From Nitrospirota bacterium (GTDB lineage: Bacteria > Nitrospirota > Leptospirillia > Leptospirillales > Leptospirillaceae): 49,508 bases of DNA. The position numbers and the translations under genes were made by a program. The stretch is from contig JAKAYA010000011.1 in NCBI GenBank assembly GCA_021826965.1, positions 1 through 49,508 on the forward strand, read 5' to 3'. Shown one piece after another: positions 35,357-43,879 of this stretch. Under the pieces are notes generated by a model. That model did not search any database, was not told the origin of the DNA, and was given only the letters and a program-made list of their open reading frames with translations. Numbering within the stretch: the first letter of the stretch is position 1; each line of letters begins with the position of its first letter.

Positions 35357-35977
35357 ATGACTGAACGACTGTTGATTTATCCGCCCAAAGATGCCCGATC
35401 CCGCGAAAAATCCGTTCTTTTGCTCCTCTTTGGTTTAGCGGCTTTCTTTGTCGGTCTTTTTTCGGTGACACGGCTTTTTCTGATCCATTGGGTCTGGCTT
35501 GTGCCGCTGTCGCTGGGATCTCTCGTGCTGTTCATGGTGGCAGTTCTCTATTTTCGCATACGGGAAAAGCCGCTCGAAGCTCTCTGGCTGGAAAAGGACG
35601 GCCTTTTTCTCCTCCCGGATCCCGGTTCGCCCGAATCCACCGCGGTCCGCTATCCTCTGTCGGAGATCCGCGTGGAGAAGGAGGGGCAGGGCCTGCCGAC
35701 GACGATGCGGATTTATCACGGAGACACCCTTCTTCTGTCCTTTTCTCTCGTCCAGGTGCGGGATGTGACCTTGTACGGAGAAATCGCCCGTCTGCTGGAA
35801 ACTCCTTCAGACACGTTTTCCGCGTCTTCTTCGGTGAGCCCGGCAAAAATGGCCGGGAAGGGAAAATTTTTCTGGGTGATTCTGCCCTGGTCATTGATCG
35901 TTCTTCTGATGGCGGCGTGGGAAATCTACGAAAGTCATCTGGCTCCCCGAAACTACGGCCCCTTTTCAAACCCGTGA
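35357..35977 (+). CDS. Small membrane protein, function unknown
   Basis: A 206-residue protein with two adjacent N-terminal helices (about residues 20-42 and 46-68) and one C-terminal helix (about 170-190). Between them is a roughly 95-residue cytoplasmic beta-rich part (LEALWLEKDGLFLLPDPG and so on) that recalls PH-like membrane-associated domains. I do not recognise a family. It stands alone, 178 bases before the sigma-54-type activator. Confidence 0.7.
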   Translation: MTERLLIYPPKDARSREKSVLLLLFGLAAFFVGLFSVTRLFLIHWVWLVPLSLGSLVLFMVAVLYFRIREKPLEALWLEKDGLFLLPDPGSPESTAVRYPLSEIRVEKEGQGLPTTMRIYHGDTLLLSFSLVQVRDVTLYGEIARLLETPSDTFSASSSVSPAKMAGKGKFFWVILPWSLIVLLMAAWEIYESHLAPRNYGPFSNP

Positions 35978-36109
35978 CCCTCCGCGACCGGCGGGTTCCC
36001 TGTTCCTGGCGATTGGTTCCCTTGATTGTCGCGCATTTCTGCCCTCCATAAGGAACGGCTTGAAGGAAGTCCTGGAAATCGATTAAACATGTCCCTCATT
36101 TTCGGGTCT

Positions 36110-36124
36110 GTTAATCGGATTAAC
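36110..36124. promoter_or_regulatory. Palindromic operator candidate before the sigma-54-type activator
   Basis: GTTAATC-G-GATTAAC is a perfect 7+1+7 inverted repeat 32 bases before the activator ORF. A second half-like CGATTAAAC lies at 36080-36088. Such sites typically bind a dimeric regulator, perhaps the activator itself. Confidence 0.45.
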
Positions 36125-36155
36125 TTCGTGCCGGCGCGACAGGGATCGCTGCGGG

Positions 36156-37148
36156 ATGAGATGCGTATCGGGAGGTGTGGTGGAGGCGGGAAATGCGATC
36201 ATGTGGGACAGTGGAAGTGCGGCATACCAGGAAGCTATCCGGAAACTTCATGTTTATGCCAGGCATGACCTCACGGTTGTCCTCGAAGGGGAGACCGGAA
36301 CGGGTAAGGAACTTTTTGCGCAAGCCCTTCACGAAAAATCCGGTCGTTCCGATGGACCGATGATCCCGGTCAACATGGCCGGAGTTCCGTCGGCCCTGTT
36401 TGAGAGCCTTTTTTTCGGGCATCGGAAGGGGTCTTTCACGGGGGCTCAGGAGACGCGGACCGGATTTTTCGGATCGGCGAACGGAGGCACGCTTTTTCTG
36501 GATGAATTCAATTCCATGGATCCCGAACTTCAGCCCAAGCTTCTGCGGGTTCTGGAAACCCGCTTCTTCCTCGCGGTAGGAGATGTGCGTCCCCGTCAAA
36601 CCGACGCGCGGGTCATCCTGGCCACGAACGTCCCGCTCGACCGTCTCCGGGAATTCGGCCGGTTGAGAGAAGACCTGTACTTTCGTCTCGTGGCGCATCG
36701 AATCCGGATCCCTCCTCTCCGGGAACGTCAGATGGATTTGCCGGTTCTGGTTGAAACTCAGGTCAAGAAAATCGCCCGTGAATTCGGACGGGAGGGGATC
36801 ACGGTTCCGGAGAACAGTCTGCGCGCTCTTTTGGGCTATTCCTGGCCGGGCAACGTGCGGGAACTGTCCGAAAAACTGCGTTCCGCAATCTTGCATTCCA
36901 CGGAAGGCGTCCTGACGTTGCCTCTTCTTTTTCCGGACTCGACGGAAGATTCTTGTGTGCCCTATTCGGTGGCCAAGGAAAAATTTGATTTCGACTACTT
37001 TGTGGACCTGGAGAGGAAGTCCGGAGGAGACCCGGCCAAAGGGCGCAGACTTTCGGGTTTGTCCGAGACGACATATCGCCGGAAACTGAGGTCCATCCGG
37101 AGAGCTTCTTCGATGGAAAACCAAAAGAAACGGCCCGGGATGCCTTGA
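36156..37148 (+). CDS. Sigma-54-type transcription activator without receiver domain
   Basis: An AAA+ activator of 330 residues in this frame. Walker A GETGTGKE is at 45-52, the sigma-54 contact loop reads GSFTGA (92-97) instead of GAFTGA, Walker B GGTLFLDE is at 110-117, and the arginine-finger region LREDLYFRL follows. A short Fis-like helix-turn-helix ends the protein (SGLSETTYRRKLRSI). There is no N-terminal sensory domain beyond about 20 residues, as in PspF. The start is uncertain: ATG 36156, GTG 36180 and ATG 36201 are all in frame, and GGAGGCGGG stands before the last. No clear -24/-12 promoter is seen nearby. Confidence 0.88.
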   Translation: MRCVSGGVVEAGNAIMWDSGSAAYQEAIRKLHVYARHDLTVVLEGETGTGKELFAQALHEKSGRSDGPMIPVNMAGVPSALFESLFFGHRKGSFTGAQETRTGFFGSANGGTLFLDEFNSMDPELQPKLLRVLETRFFLAVGDVRPRQTDARVILATNVPLDRLREFGRLREDLYFRLVAHRIRIPPLRERQMDLPVLVETQVKKIAREFGREGITVPENSLRALLGYSWPGNVRELSEKLRSAILHSTEGVLTLPLLFPDSTEDSCVPYSVAKEKFDFDYFVDLERKSGGDPAKGRRLSGLSETTYRRKLRSIRRASSMENQKKRPGMP

Positions 37149-37501
37149 TATTTTTCCCGGATTTCCTTACTCTGAAGGCCAAAACAATTTCGGGATCCGT
37201 GACCGGAACTTCCCCGATGGACCACTTCCCGGATACGTTCCCCCATCGGGAACGGGAATGCCATCATTTGAATAATCCTGTCCCGCCCGGACAGAACTTC
37301 TCCGGTCGGTCCGGACCGCTTGTCGAGAACGGGAAAAGGTCGGTGTTCCGGCCAGAGACCGAACATCCCTGAAGTTTCTTGATTCTCTGTCCGGTCCGGA
37401 TTCTTTTCCGTTGTGACATGTCCGGATAGCCTTCAGAAAGGAGATCGGGAACAGATGCTATCCCTCTCCGGCGAATTCGCCGGAGGTTCCCGTGCATCAG
37501 G
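37149..37501. other. ppsA leader region
   Basis: The 353 bases before ppsA contain a 12-base palindrome CGGTCCGGACCG (37307-37318), a related TCCGGTCCGGA near 37390-37400, a 16-codon ORF and a 20-base palindrome (see separate entries). The promoter is not evident from hexamers. A 75-codon frame at 37145-37372 has no recognisable features. Confidence 0.5.
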
Positions 37502-37505
37502 ATGA
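37455..37505 (+). CDS. 16-codon leader ORF coupled to ppsA
   Basis: The frame encodes MLSLSGEFAGGSRASG and stops with TGA at 37503-37505, overlapping the ppsA ATG as ATGA. AAAGGAG (37437-37443) stands 11 bases before its ATG. By contrast ppsA itself has no well-placed ribosome binding site: CGGAGG ends 15 bases before its ATG. Ribosomes finishing the leader would be placed to restart on ppsA. The peptide resembles nothing I know. Confidence 0.45.
   Translation: MLSLSGEFAGGSRASG
37466..37485. promoter_or_regulatory. 20-base perfect palindrome in the ppsA leader
   Basis: The sequence CTCCGGCGAATTCGCCGGAG equals its own reverse complement. In RNA it would hide the GGAGG at 37482-37486 unless ribosomes translate the leader ORF. 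In DNA it could be an operator. Either way it lies 17 bases before ppsA. Confidence 0.6.
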
Positions 37506-39901
37506 AATACATTCGCTTTTTCAAAGAAATAAAATTGTCGGACCTGAACCTTGTCGGCGGTAAAAATGCGTCACTGGGTGAAGCCTATCAGGAGCTCGTT
37601 CCTCAGGGAGTCAAGGTTCCCAACGGTTTTGCCATCACCTCCGAAGCCTACTGGCATCTTCTCTCGGCGGCCGGAATCCTCGACGCCCTGAAGGAAACAC
37701 TCAACGGTCTGGACCGGCACAATATGGATGACCTCGCTCGGCGCGGCAAGAGGGCGAGGGACCTGATCCTGGGCGCCCGGATCCCGGAGGATCTCTGGTC
37801 GGAAATCGTGCAGGGATACGAGATTCTGGGAAAGGAGTACGGAGAAAATCCGGACGTTGCCGTCCGGAGCTCCGCCACGGCCGAAGATCTTCCCACCGCC
37901 TCTTTCGCCGGTCAGCAGGACACCTATCTGAACATCCGTGGTCTGGCCGATCTCCGGGAATCCTGCCTCAAGTGCTTTGCCTCTCTCTTTACGGACCGGG
38001 CGATCTCCTATCGGGTCGACAAGGGGTTCAACCATTTCGACATTGCCCTTTCGATCGGGATCATGAAGATGGTCCGCTCCGACAAGGGTTCCAGCGGAGT
38101 CATGTTTTCTCTTGACACCGAAACGGGGTTCCGGGATGTCGTGTTCATCACGGGAGCCTACGGTCTCGGGGAAAACGTCGTCCAGGGGAATGTCGATCCC
38201 GACGAATTCTATGTGTTCAAGCCGACTTTCGAGACCGGACACAAATCCATCATCCGGAAAAACCTTGGACAAAAGCAGTTCCGGATGGTGTATTCCCTGG
38301 GCAACGCCAAGGAAACGGTCCACAACGAACGGGTTTCGGCGGAAGATGCGCGGGCATTCTGCCTGACGGACGACGAGATTCTGGTATTGGCGGATTACGC
38401 CATCAAGGTGGAAAAGCATTACTCGCGGAAAGCCGGCGAAAACCGGCCGATGGACATGGAATGGGCCAAGGACGGAATTTCCGGAGAAATCTTTCTGGTG
38501 CAGGCTCGCCCGGAAACCGTCGAATCGCAAAAGAAGGACGATTATCTCGAGTCCTACACGCTGGATGAAAAAAGCCGGGTGATTGTCCGTGGAAAATCCG
38601 TGGGGCAGAAGATTGCTTCCGGAAAGGTTCACGTGATCCGGACGCTCTCCCAGATCCGGGATTTCAAGCCCGGAGAGGTGCTGGTCGCCGAAACGACCAC
38701 GCCCGACTGGGAGCCGGTCATGAAGACGGCGGCCGCCATCATCACCAACCGGGGCGGAAGAACATGCCACGCGGCGATTGTCAGCCGGGAACTTGGAATC
38801 CCCGCCGTTGTCGGTGCGGAAAATGCCACCGATCAGCTGGAAGACGGGCAGCAGGTCACCGTTTCGTGCGCCCAGGGCGATACGGGGATGGTTTATGAGG
38901 GGACTCTCCGCTTCCATGTCGACCGGACCAAGCTCGACAAGCTGGAACGGCCGCGGACGAAGGTCATGATGAACCTGGGAGATCCGGATCAGGCGTTCAG
39001 CCATTCCTTCATCCCGAACGACGGAGTGGGGCTTGCCCGACTGGAATTCATCGTCAACGGTTTCATCAAGATCCATCCCATGGCCCTGGTGCATCCCGAA
39101 CGGGTTCTGGACCCGAAAGTGCGTGCGGAAATCGAGGGAATGACGAGCGGCTATGCCGACAAGAAAGAGTATTTTGTGGAGAAGCTGGCGTTCGGGATCG
39201 GCACCATCGCGGCCGCCTTTTATCCCAAGCCGGTGACGGTGCGCATGAGCGACTTCAAGTCGAACGAATATGCCAGCCTGATCGGGGGGTCCTATTTCGA
39301 ACCTCACGAAGAAAATCCGATGCTCGGCTTCCGGGGGGCCTCGCGTTACGCCAGCCCGCGATACCGGGACGGGTTCAGCCTGGAATGTCAGGCGATCCGG
39401 CGAGTCCGGGAAGGCATGGGCCTGACAAATGTTCGCATCATGATCCCTTTCTGCCGGACGGTGAAGGAAGGACAGGCCGTGATAGAAGTGCTGGCCGAAA
39501 ACGGTCTGGCCCGCGGGAAAAAGGGTCTCCAGATCTTTGTGATGTGCGAAATTCCCAACAACATCATCCAGATCGACGCCTTTTCAAAATTGTTCGACGG
39601 TTTTTCGATCGGATCGAACGATCTGACGCAGATGACGCTGGGGGTCGACCGGGATTCGGAGATTCTGGCGGACTCCTTCGATGAACGGGATCCCGGAGTC
39701 ATGGCCTTTATCCGGATGGCCGTGGAAGGAACGAAGCGCAACAAGGTGCACTCCGGTATTTGCGGACAGGCCCCGAGCGATTTTCCGGAAGTGGCGGAAG
39801 AACTGGTCCGGATGGGGATCGAATCCATTTCCCTGAACCCGGATACCGTGATCAAGACCACGCTCAAGATTCTGGAGGCCGAGCGTCAGATGAAGGGTTG
39901 A
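37502..39901 (+). CDS. ppsA: Phosphoenolpyruvate synthase
   Basis: Makes PEP from pyruvate and ATP (yielding AMP and phosphate), the entry to gluconeogenesis, needed in autotrophs to feed fixed carbon upward. The ATP-binding N-terminal domain starts LSDLNLVGGKNASLGE, with VAVRSSATAEDLPTASFAGQ. The mobile phosphohistidine is His423 in GGRTCHAAIVSRELG. The PEP/pyruvate C-terminal barrel has the catalytic Cys754 in SGICGQAPSD. The 799-residue length is typical. No ppsR-like regulator gene is nearby. Translation appears coupled to the leader ORF. Confidence 0.97.
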   Translation: MKYIRFFKEIKLSDLNLVGGKNASLGEAYQELVPQGVKVPNGFAITSEAYWHLLSAAGILDALKETLNGLDRHNMDDLARRGKRARDLILGARIPEDLWSEIVQGYEILGKEYGENPDVAVRSSATAEDLPTASFAGQQDTYLNIRGLADLRESCLKCFASLFTDRAISYRVDKGFNHFDIALSIGIMKMVRSDKGSSGVMFSLDTETGFRDVVFITGAYGLGENVVQGNVDPDEFYVFKPTFETGHKSIIRKNLGQKQFRMVYSLGNAKETVHNERVSAEDARAFCLTDDEILVLADYAIKVEKHYSRKAGENRPMDMEWAKDGISGEIFLVQARPETVESQKKDDYLESYTLDEKSRVIVRGKSVGQKIASGKVHVIRTLSQIRDFKPGEVLVAETTTPDWEPVMKTAAAIITNRGGRTCHAAIVSRELGIPAVVGAENATDQLEDGQQVTVSCAQGDTGMVYEGTLRFHVDRTKLDKLERPRTKVMMNLGDPDQAFSHSFIPNDGVGLARLEFIVNGFIKIHPMALVHPERVLDPKVRAEIEGMTSGYADKKEYFVEKLAFGIGTIAAAFYPKPVTVRMSDFKSNEYASLIGGSYFEPHEENPMLGFRGASRYASPRYRDGFSLECQAIRRVREGMGLTNVRIMIPFCRTVKEGQAVIEVLAENGLARGKKGLQIFVMCEIPNNIIQIDAFSKLFDGFSIGSNDLTQMTLGVDRDSEILADSFDERDPGVMAFIRMAVEGTKRNKVHSGICGQAPSDFPEVAEELVRMGIESISLNPDTVIKTTLKILEAERQMKG

Positions 39902-39931
39902 CCTTCACAAGGCGGTTCGGCGCAGGTGTCG

Positions 39932-39970
39932 AAAGGGGAACGGTCCGCCGGATCGTTCCCCTTTTTATTT
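39932..39970. terminator. Bidirectional terminator between ppsA and der
   Basis: An 11-bp perfect stem (AAAGGGGAACG, 39932-39942, with CGTTCCCCTTT, 39954-39964) is followed by a T-rich run on the plus strand. On the minus strand the AAA in the left arm gives only a short T run. It ends ppsA 30 bases past its stop and abuts the der stop at 39965. Confidence 0.85.
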
Positions 39971-41374
39971 TTCGTCCGAATCCCGGTCTCTCCGGCTCTT
40001 GGCCTGGATCTTGAGGAGGAAGGGAACTCCGATGAACGGATGTTTTTCCCGGATTTTCCGGGACAAAAACTGACGGTACTGAAGGGAAATGCCTTCCGGT
40101 TTGTTGGAGAAGACCATGATGACGGATGGGGCGACCTGAACCTGCGTCACATAATAGATGCGGACCGGGTGGTTCTTGAGGCGAGGCGGCGGAGAGGCCT
40201 GGACGATTGGCAAAATCAGGCTGTTGAGATCCGAAGTCGGGATACGCGTGAAGTACCAGTCCCGGACGGTGGCGATATGGCCAAAGAGTTGGGAAATATG
40301 AAAGCCTGTCCTGGCCGAACATCCGAACATGGGAGCGAAGGCCAGAAAAGGGTAGCGTTCGCGGACCTCCCGGAAAGGCGGGGAACCGGCTGTGTCTTCA
40401 AGATTGAGCGTGTCCCATTTGTTCCAGGCGAGGATCAGTCCTCGCCGGTGATCGATCACCTGTCGGATGATCCGGAGATCTCCGTCCGTCAGGCCGTCTT
40501 CGGCCGAGAGGAGAACGACGGCGATTTCGGATTCCAGGATGGCCCTGTCGGTCCGGATTTGGGCATACAGTTCCGAGGCTTCGGCGACTTTTCCCTTCTT
40601 TCGAAGGCCGGCCGTGTCGACGAAATGATAGGTTTTGTCCCGATAGGTGACCAGTGTGTCGATCGCGTCCCGGGTGGTTCCGGGAATCGGACTCGTCACG
40701 AGACGTTCTTCTCCCAGAAGACGGTTGACGAGAGTCGACTTTCCCACGTTCGGACGCCCGATGACGGCGACCCTGGGCGGATCGGCGATACGGCGCTGAA
40801 GCCATTCCTGGATGTCGGATTCGGAGGCTTCCGAAAAGCGGATTCCCGGATCGACCGGAAACGCTTCATCGGTATCCGGCATGAGATCCATGAACGGGTC
40901 CAGCAGTGCGTCGACGTTTCTGCCGTGGGCGGCGGAAATGCCGATCAGGGGGGAGACCCCGTGCCGGTGGAAATCGGCCAGGACTTCTTCGGTCTTCACC
41001 GTATCGACCTTGTTGACGGCGAAGACCGAAGGTTTGCCGGAACGACGGATGCGTTCGAGGACATCGGCGTCGACCGGAAGATAGCCTTCGCGACCGTCCA
41101 TCACATAAATGACGGCATCGGCTTCCTCGAGAGCGAACAGAGCCTGTTTCCGGATCGATTCCCCCAGAGGGTGGTCGTCGCCGAACAGGATTCCCCCGGT
41201 GTCGACCAGACGGAAGCTTTTCCTCCCGATGGTGCCCTGACTGTAATGCCGGTCCCGTGTCACTCCCGGACGGTCTTCGACAATCGCTTCCCTCCGGGAG
41301 AGGAGACGGTTGAACAACGTCGATTTTCCAACGTTGGGTCGTCCCAGGATGGCAATGAGTGGTGGAATCTTCAT
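39965..41374 (-). CDS. der: GTPase Der
   Basis: A double-GTPase needed for 50S ribosome assembly. The first G domain has AILGRPNVGKSTLFNRLL at residues 8-25, DTGG and NKVD. The second repeats IGRPNVGKSTLVNRLL with DTAGLRKKGKV and NKWD, and a KH-like C-terminal domain follows. The product is 469 residues from the ATG at 41374, which shares one base with the upstream stop (TGATG). An upstream in-frame start would add an unrelated tail. The C-terminal end is Lys/Arg-rich. Confidence 0.96.
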   Translation of the reverse strand: MKIPPLIAILGRPNVGKSTLFNRLLSRREAIVEDRPGVTRDRHYSQGTIGRKSFRLVDTGGILFGDDHPLGESIRKQALFALEEADAVIYVMDGREGYLPVDADVLERIRRSGKPSVFAVNKVDTVKTEEVLADFHRHGVSPLIGISAAHGRNVDALLDPFMDLMPDTDEAFPVDPGIRFSEASESDIQEWLQRRIADPPRVAVIGRPNVGKSTLVNRLLGEERLVTSPIPGTTRDAIDTLVTYRDKTYHFVDTAGLRKKGKVAEASELYAQIRTDRAILESEIAVVLLSAEDGLTDGDLRIIRQVIDHRRGLILAWNKWDTLNLEDTAGSPPFREVRERYPFLAFAPMFGCSARTGFHISQLFGHIATVRDWYFTRIPTSDLNSLILPIVQASPPPRLKNHPVRIYYVTQVQVAPSVIMVFSNKPEGISLQYRQFLSRKIREKHPFIGVPFLLKIQAKSRRDRDSDEK

Positions 41375-42063
41375 CAGATGGCCGTGCCCTTCGTCTCGAG
41401 AGTCTTCCGGGTGAAATAGGGGGTTGGCGTCAGGACGCCCCAGAATCCCTGAAGGCGGCGAAGAAATGGCCACCGGTCGGGCGGGACATTGCCGTTTATG
41501 AGAAATCGGGGGAGGTCCGGTCCGGGGGTTCCGTCAAAAAGGTTGCTGTCGAGAATCCAGGATGCCCCGTCCGCTGCCCGGGAGGGAAAATGGTCGCCGG
41601 ATCTTCGCCAGTAGGAGACGGTTTTTCCAGGCGACGGAAGCGGGAGATCCGGAGGCAGGACGACATGGAGGGGAAGTCGGGCATTGTTGCTGGAGAGAGC
41701 CTCCCGGAAGATTTCCCCCGCGGGGGAGGACAGAAGCTTCGCGGAAGGTTCGAGAAATCCCCGGACCGGCGTCAGGGATAGAAACCGGAGAAACTCCTCG
41801 AGGCCGGTCAGTCGATAGGGCTTTCCGGTCAGCGGGGAAATGGGCGGTCGGGATTCGCATTCTTCCCGGGTACTCTTTTCCAGGTCGATTTCCCCTGCTT
41901 CGGCGGGAAGGATCGGGCGGGGGGCGAGAACGATCCGGTTGTCTCCGGTCGACCAGAGACGGACAAGGACCCCGTCTGCCCATTCGGAAACGGCGAGGAC
42001 GCAGGATTCAAGCGTATCGGAAGGCGCCCTTTCCGGGGACCCTCCATCCCCAATGATCCACAT
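41374..42063 (-). CDS. Unknown protein encoded upstream of der
   Basis: A 229-residue soluble-looking protein without a signal or membrane segment. It has two parts: about residues 1-75 (LAVSEWADGVLVRLWSTGDN) and about 85-215, with a run of Pro-rich links (PLHVVLPPDLPLPSPG). I recognise no family. The ATG lacks a clear Shine-Dalgarno sequence. Overlap with der by one base implies co-translation. Its real start is uncertain. Confidence 0.6.
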   Translation of the reverse strand: MWIIGDGGSPERAPSDTLESCVLAVSEWADGVLVRLWSTGDNRIVLAPRPILPAEAGEIDLEKSTREECESRPPISPLTGKPYRLTGLEEFLRFLSLTPVRGFLEPSAKLLSSPAGEIFREALSSNNARLPLHVVLPPDLPLPSPGKTVSYWRRSGDHFPSRAADGASWILDSNLFDGTPGPDLPRFLINGNVPPDRWPFLRRLQGFWGVLTPTPYFTRKTLETKGTAI

Positions 42064-42110
42064 AGAACGAAGGCTGCTCGACTGTCAAAAGTTTGGCTGT
42101 TTGCCCGGAT

Positions 42111-42293
42111 TCAATCCTTGCGGAAGATCCGGGGTTTTTCGGTGAATTCCGGAGGATGGGTGCGGCGGACGAATTTCTGGTAGATCCACTGGAGGAAAAT
42201 GACGATCAATCCTCCCGCCATGACAGCCAGAAATCCGTAAACCATGACGACATTGATTCTGGAAACGTGGTCGTAGATTTCGTTGCCGGACAT
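42111..42293 (-). CDS. One-helix small membrane protein
   Basis: A 60-residue product with one transmembrane helix (about residues 15-36, VVMVYGFLAVMAGGLIVIFLQ without its ends) and a basic, Pro-containing tail (VRRTHPPEFTEKPRIF). AAAGGG stands six bases before the ATG. It is divergent from the permease gene. The size and tail recall small subunits of respiratory or transport complexes, but no family is clear. Confidence 0.55.
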   Translation of the reverse strand: MSGNEIYDHVSRINVVMVYGFLAVMAGGLIVIFLQWIYQKFVRRTHPPEFTEKPRIFRKD

Positions 42294-42442
42294 CGAAAGC
42301 CCTTTCTTTCAGCATGAAACGTCTTTTACACTATCATCGGATACCTTTTTTTTCAACAGAAAAACCTTTTCCCGTCTGTCGGAAAGAAAAGCAAGTTTTG
42401 GCTGTGGCGCCGGAAGAGGAGGCGTTCAAGGAGGGATGGCGC

Positions 42443-43879
42443 GTGCGAAGGGAGTCCGGCCGGCACCTGGAACTTACGGGAATCCGGCCCGTCTCTCCCC
42501 GAGAGAGAACTTACGGTTTTTTTGACCTGTTCTGGAACTGGTTCGGAGACGGGGCGAACGCTTCGAGCTGGTATTTCGGAGGGCTTCTGGCGCTGTCCGG
42601 GGTTCCTTTCCTGTTCTGGAACACGTTTTTCTGGACTCCCCTGATCATTCTTCCCTGGGCGACCCTCGCCTACATCGCCTCACGCACCGGCGCGACGACC
42701 GTTGTTCTGGCCCGTCCTTCCCTGGGTGTTCTGGGGGGTTCACTTTTTCTGGGAGTGGCGGAGACCGTCGTCCAGATCGGGTGGACAACGGTGACGACCT
42801 ACATCGGGGCCGTTTCCCTTGTCCAGATCTGGAAAGGGGGCATAAGTCCTGCCGGAGAGGCTTCGCCGGGATCTCCCTCTCTGGTCCTTCCGATCCTGTC
42901 GATCGCTCTTCTTCAGGGGGCGGTGGCCACCCTTGGACCAAGGGCCATCAAGATTCTGAAATGGGTGGCGTCTCTTCTTCTGCTCGGTTTCGGGGGGGTG
43001 GAAACCTACGAAGTTCTTTCCCGATGGGATCTTTCCCGGCTCCTGACGTATGGCAAATCCGCTCCGGTCTTTACGCCGGTCCAGCTTGTGGACATCTCCT
43101 TCATCAACATCTGGACCTGGCTTCAGGTCGGCGATTTCGCGCGTCTTGCGAAAACCCCGAAAGTGGCCGTTCGGGCGTCCTGGCTTGGTATCTGGGGGGG
43201 GCAGGCCTGGTTCGTGTTCGTGGGGGCGATAGGGGTTATCGGACTGGGGCTTGCGACCGGACATGCGAATCCGGACGACAGCGATCCTGCCCGGCTGATG
43301 GGAAGACTCGGTCTGTCAGGAGTGGCGCTGTCCGTGATTTTCCTGTCGTCCGTCAGCGTCAGCTCGAGCAATCTCTATGGAGCGGGCATGGCTCTTTTGG
43401 CGTTGCTGACCCGGGGCGGGAAAACGACAAATCCACGAAAAGCGCTGGGAGCCGTGTCCCTGATCCAGTTGGCGACAGCCTTCATTCCCCTCCTGTTCTC
43501 GAGCTTCATCGGATACTTCACCACGTTCCTTTCGACGATCGGAGGGATTTTCATTCCTTTGTGGAGCCTCGTTCTGACAGACTACCTCCTGCACCGGAAA
43601 AGACAACTGGATGTGCCCTCCCTGTATGAAACCACTTCCCGGTCCCGGTACTGGGGCAGGGGGGGGTTCCATCTCCCCGGATTTCTGGCTCTGGGTCTGG
43701 GCATTGCTTTCTATTATCTGTTGCCCCGGGTCGCACCGACGGTCGTTCATACGGTCGGGGTGACTTTTCCGTCAATTCTCTGGACAGGAGGCGTGTACCT
43801 TCTCGCCCTGAGATGGACCAGCGAAAAGGATACATGCAGGATTGAACTTTTGACCGACGATGGAGAGAAGAATGGCTGA
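42443..43879 (+). CDS. NCS1-family nucleobase:cation symporter
   Basis: A polytopic permease (about 12 helices, 478 residues) of the cytosine/purine/allantoin (NCS1) group. The pre-helix segment SPRERTYGFFDLFWNWFGDGANASSWYFGG is typical in order and position. The GTG at 42443 is preferred because AAGGAGG stands eight bases upstream; an ATG at 42314 would add 43 residues without a binding site or family similarity. The substrate is unknown. The end overlaps the upstream part of the ndh frame by a few bases. Confidence 0.82.
   Translation: MRRESGRHLELTGIRPVSPRERTYGFFDLFWNWFGDGANASSWYFGGLLALSGVPFLFWNTFFWTPLIILPWATLAYIASRTGATTVVLARPSLGVLGGSLFLGVAETVVQIGWTTVTTYIGAVSLVQIWKGGISPAGEASPGSPSLVLPILSIALLQGAVATLGPRAIKILKWVASLLLLGFGGVETYEVLSRWDLSRLLTYGKSAPVFTPVQLVDISFINIWTWLQVGDFARLAKTPKVAVRASWLGIWGGQAWFVFVGAIGVIGLGLATGHANPDDSDPARLMGRLGLSGVALSVIFLSSVSVSSSNLYGAGMALLALLTRGGKTTNPRKALGAVSLIQLATAFIPLLFSSFIGYFTTFLSTIGGIFIPLWSLVLTDYLLHRKRQLDVPSLYETTSRSRYWGRGGFHLPGFLALGLGIAFYYLLPRVAPTVVHTVGVTFPSILWTGGVYLLALRWTSEKDTCRIELLTDDGEKNG

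Noticed and set aside
35223-35471. 82-codon minus-strand frame overlapping the small membrane protein
   Set aside because: It overlaps a better-supported gene and has no ribosome site or recognisable pattern.
39926-41419. 497-codon plus-strand frame opposite der
   Set aside because: Shadow of the Der GTPase, without recognisable domains.
42314-42442. N-terminal extension of the NCS1 permease from the ATG at 42314
   Set aside because: No ribosome binding site and no family similarity in these 43 residues. A GTG at 42443 has AAGGAGG at ideal spacing. The early ATG is still possible.
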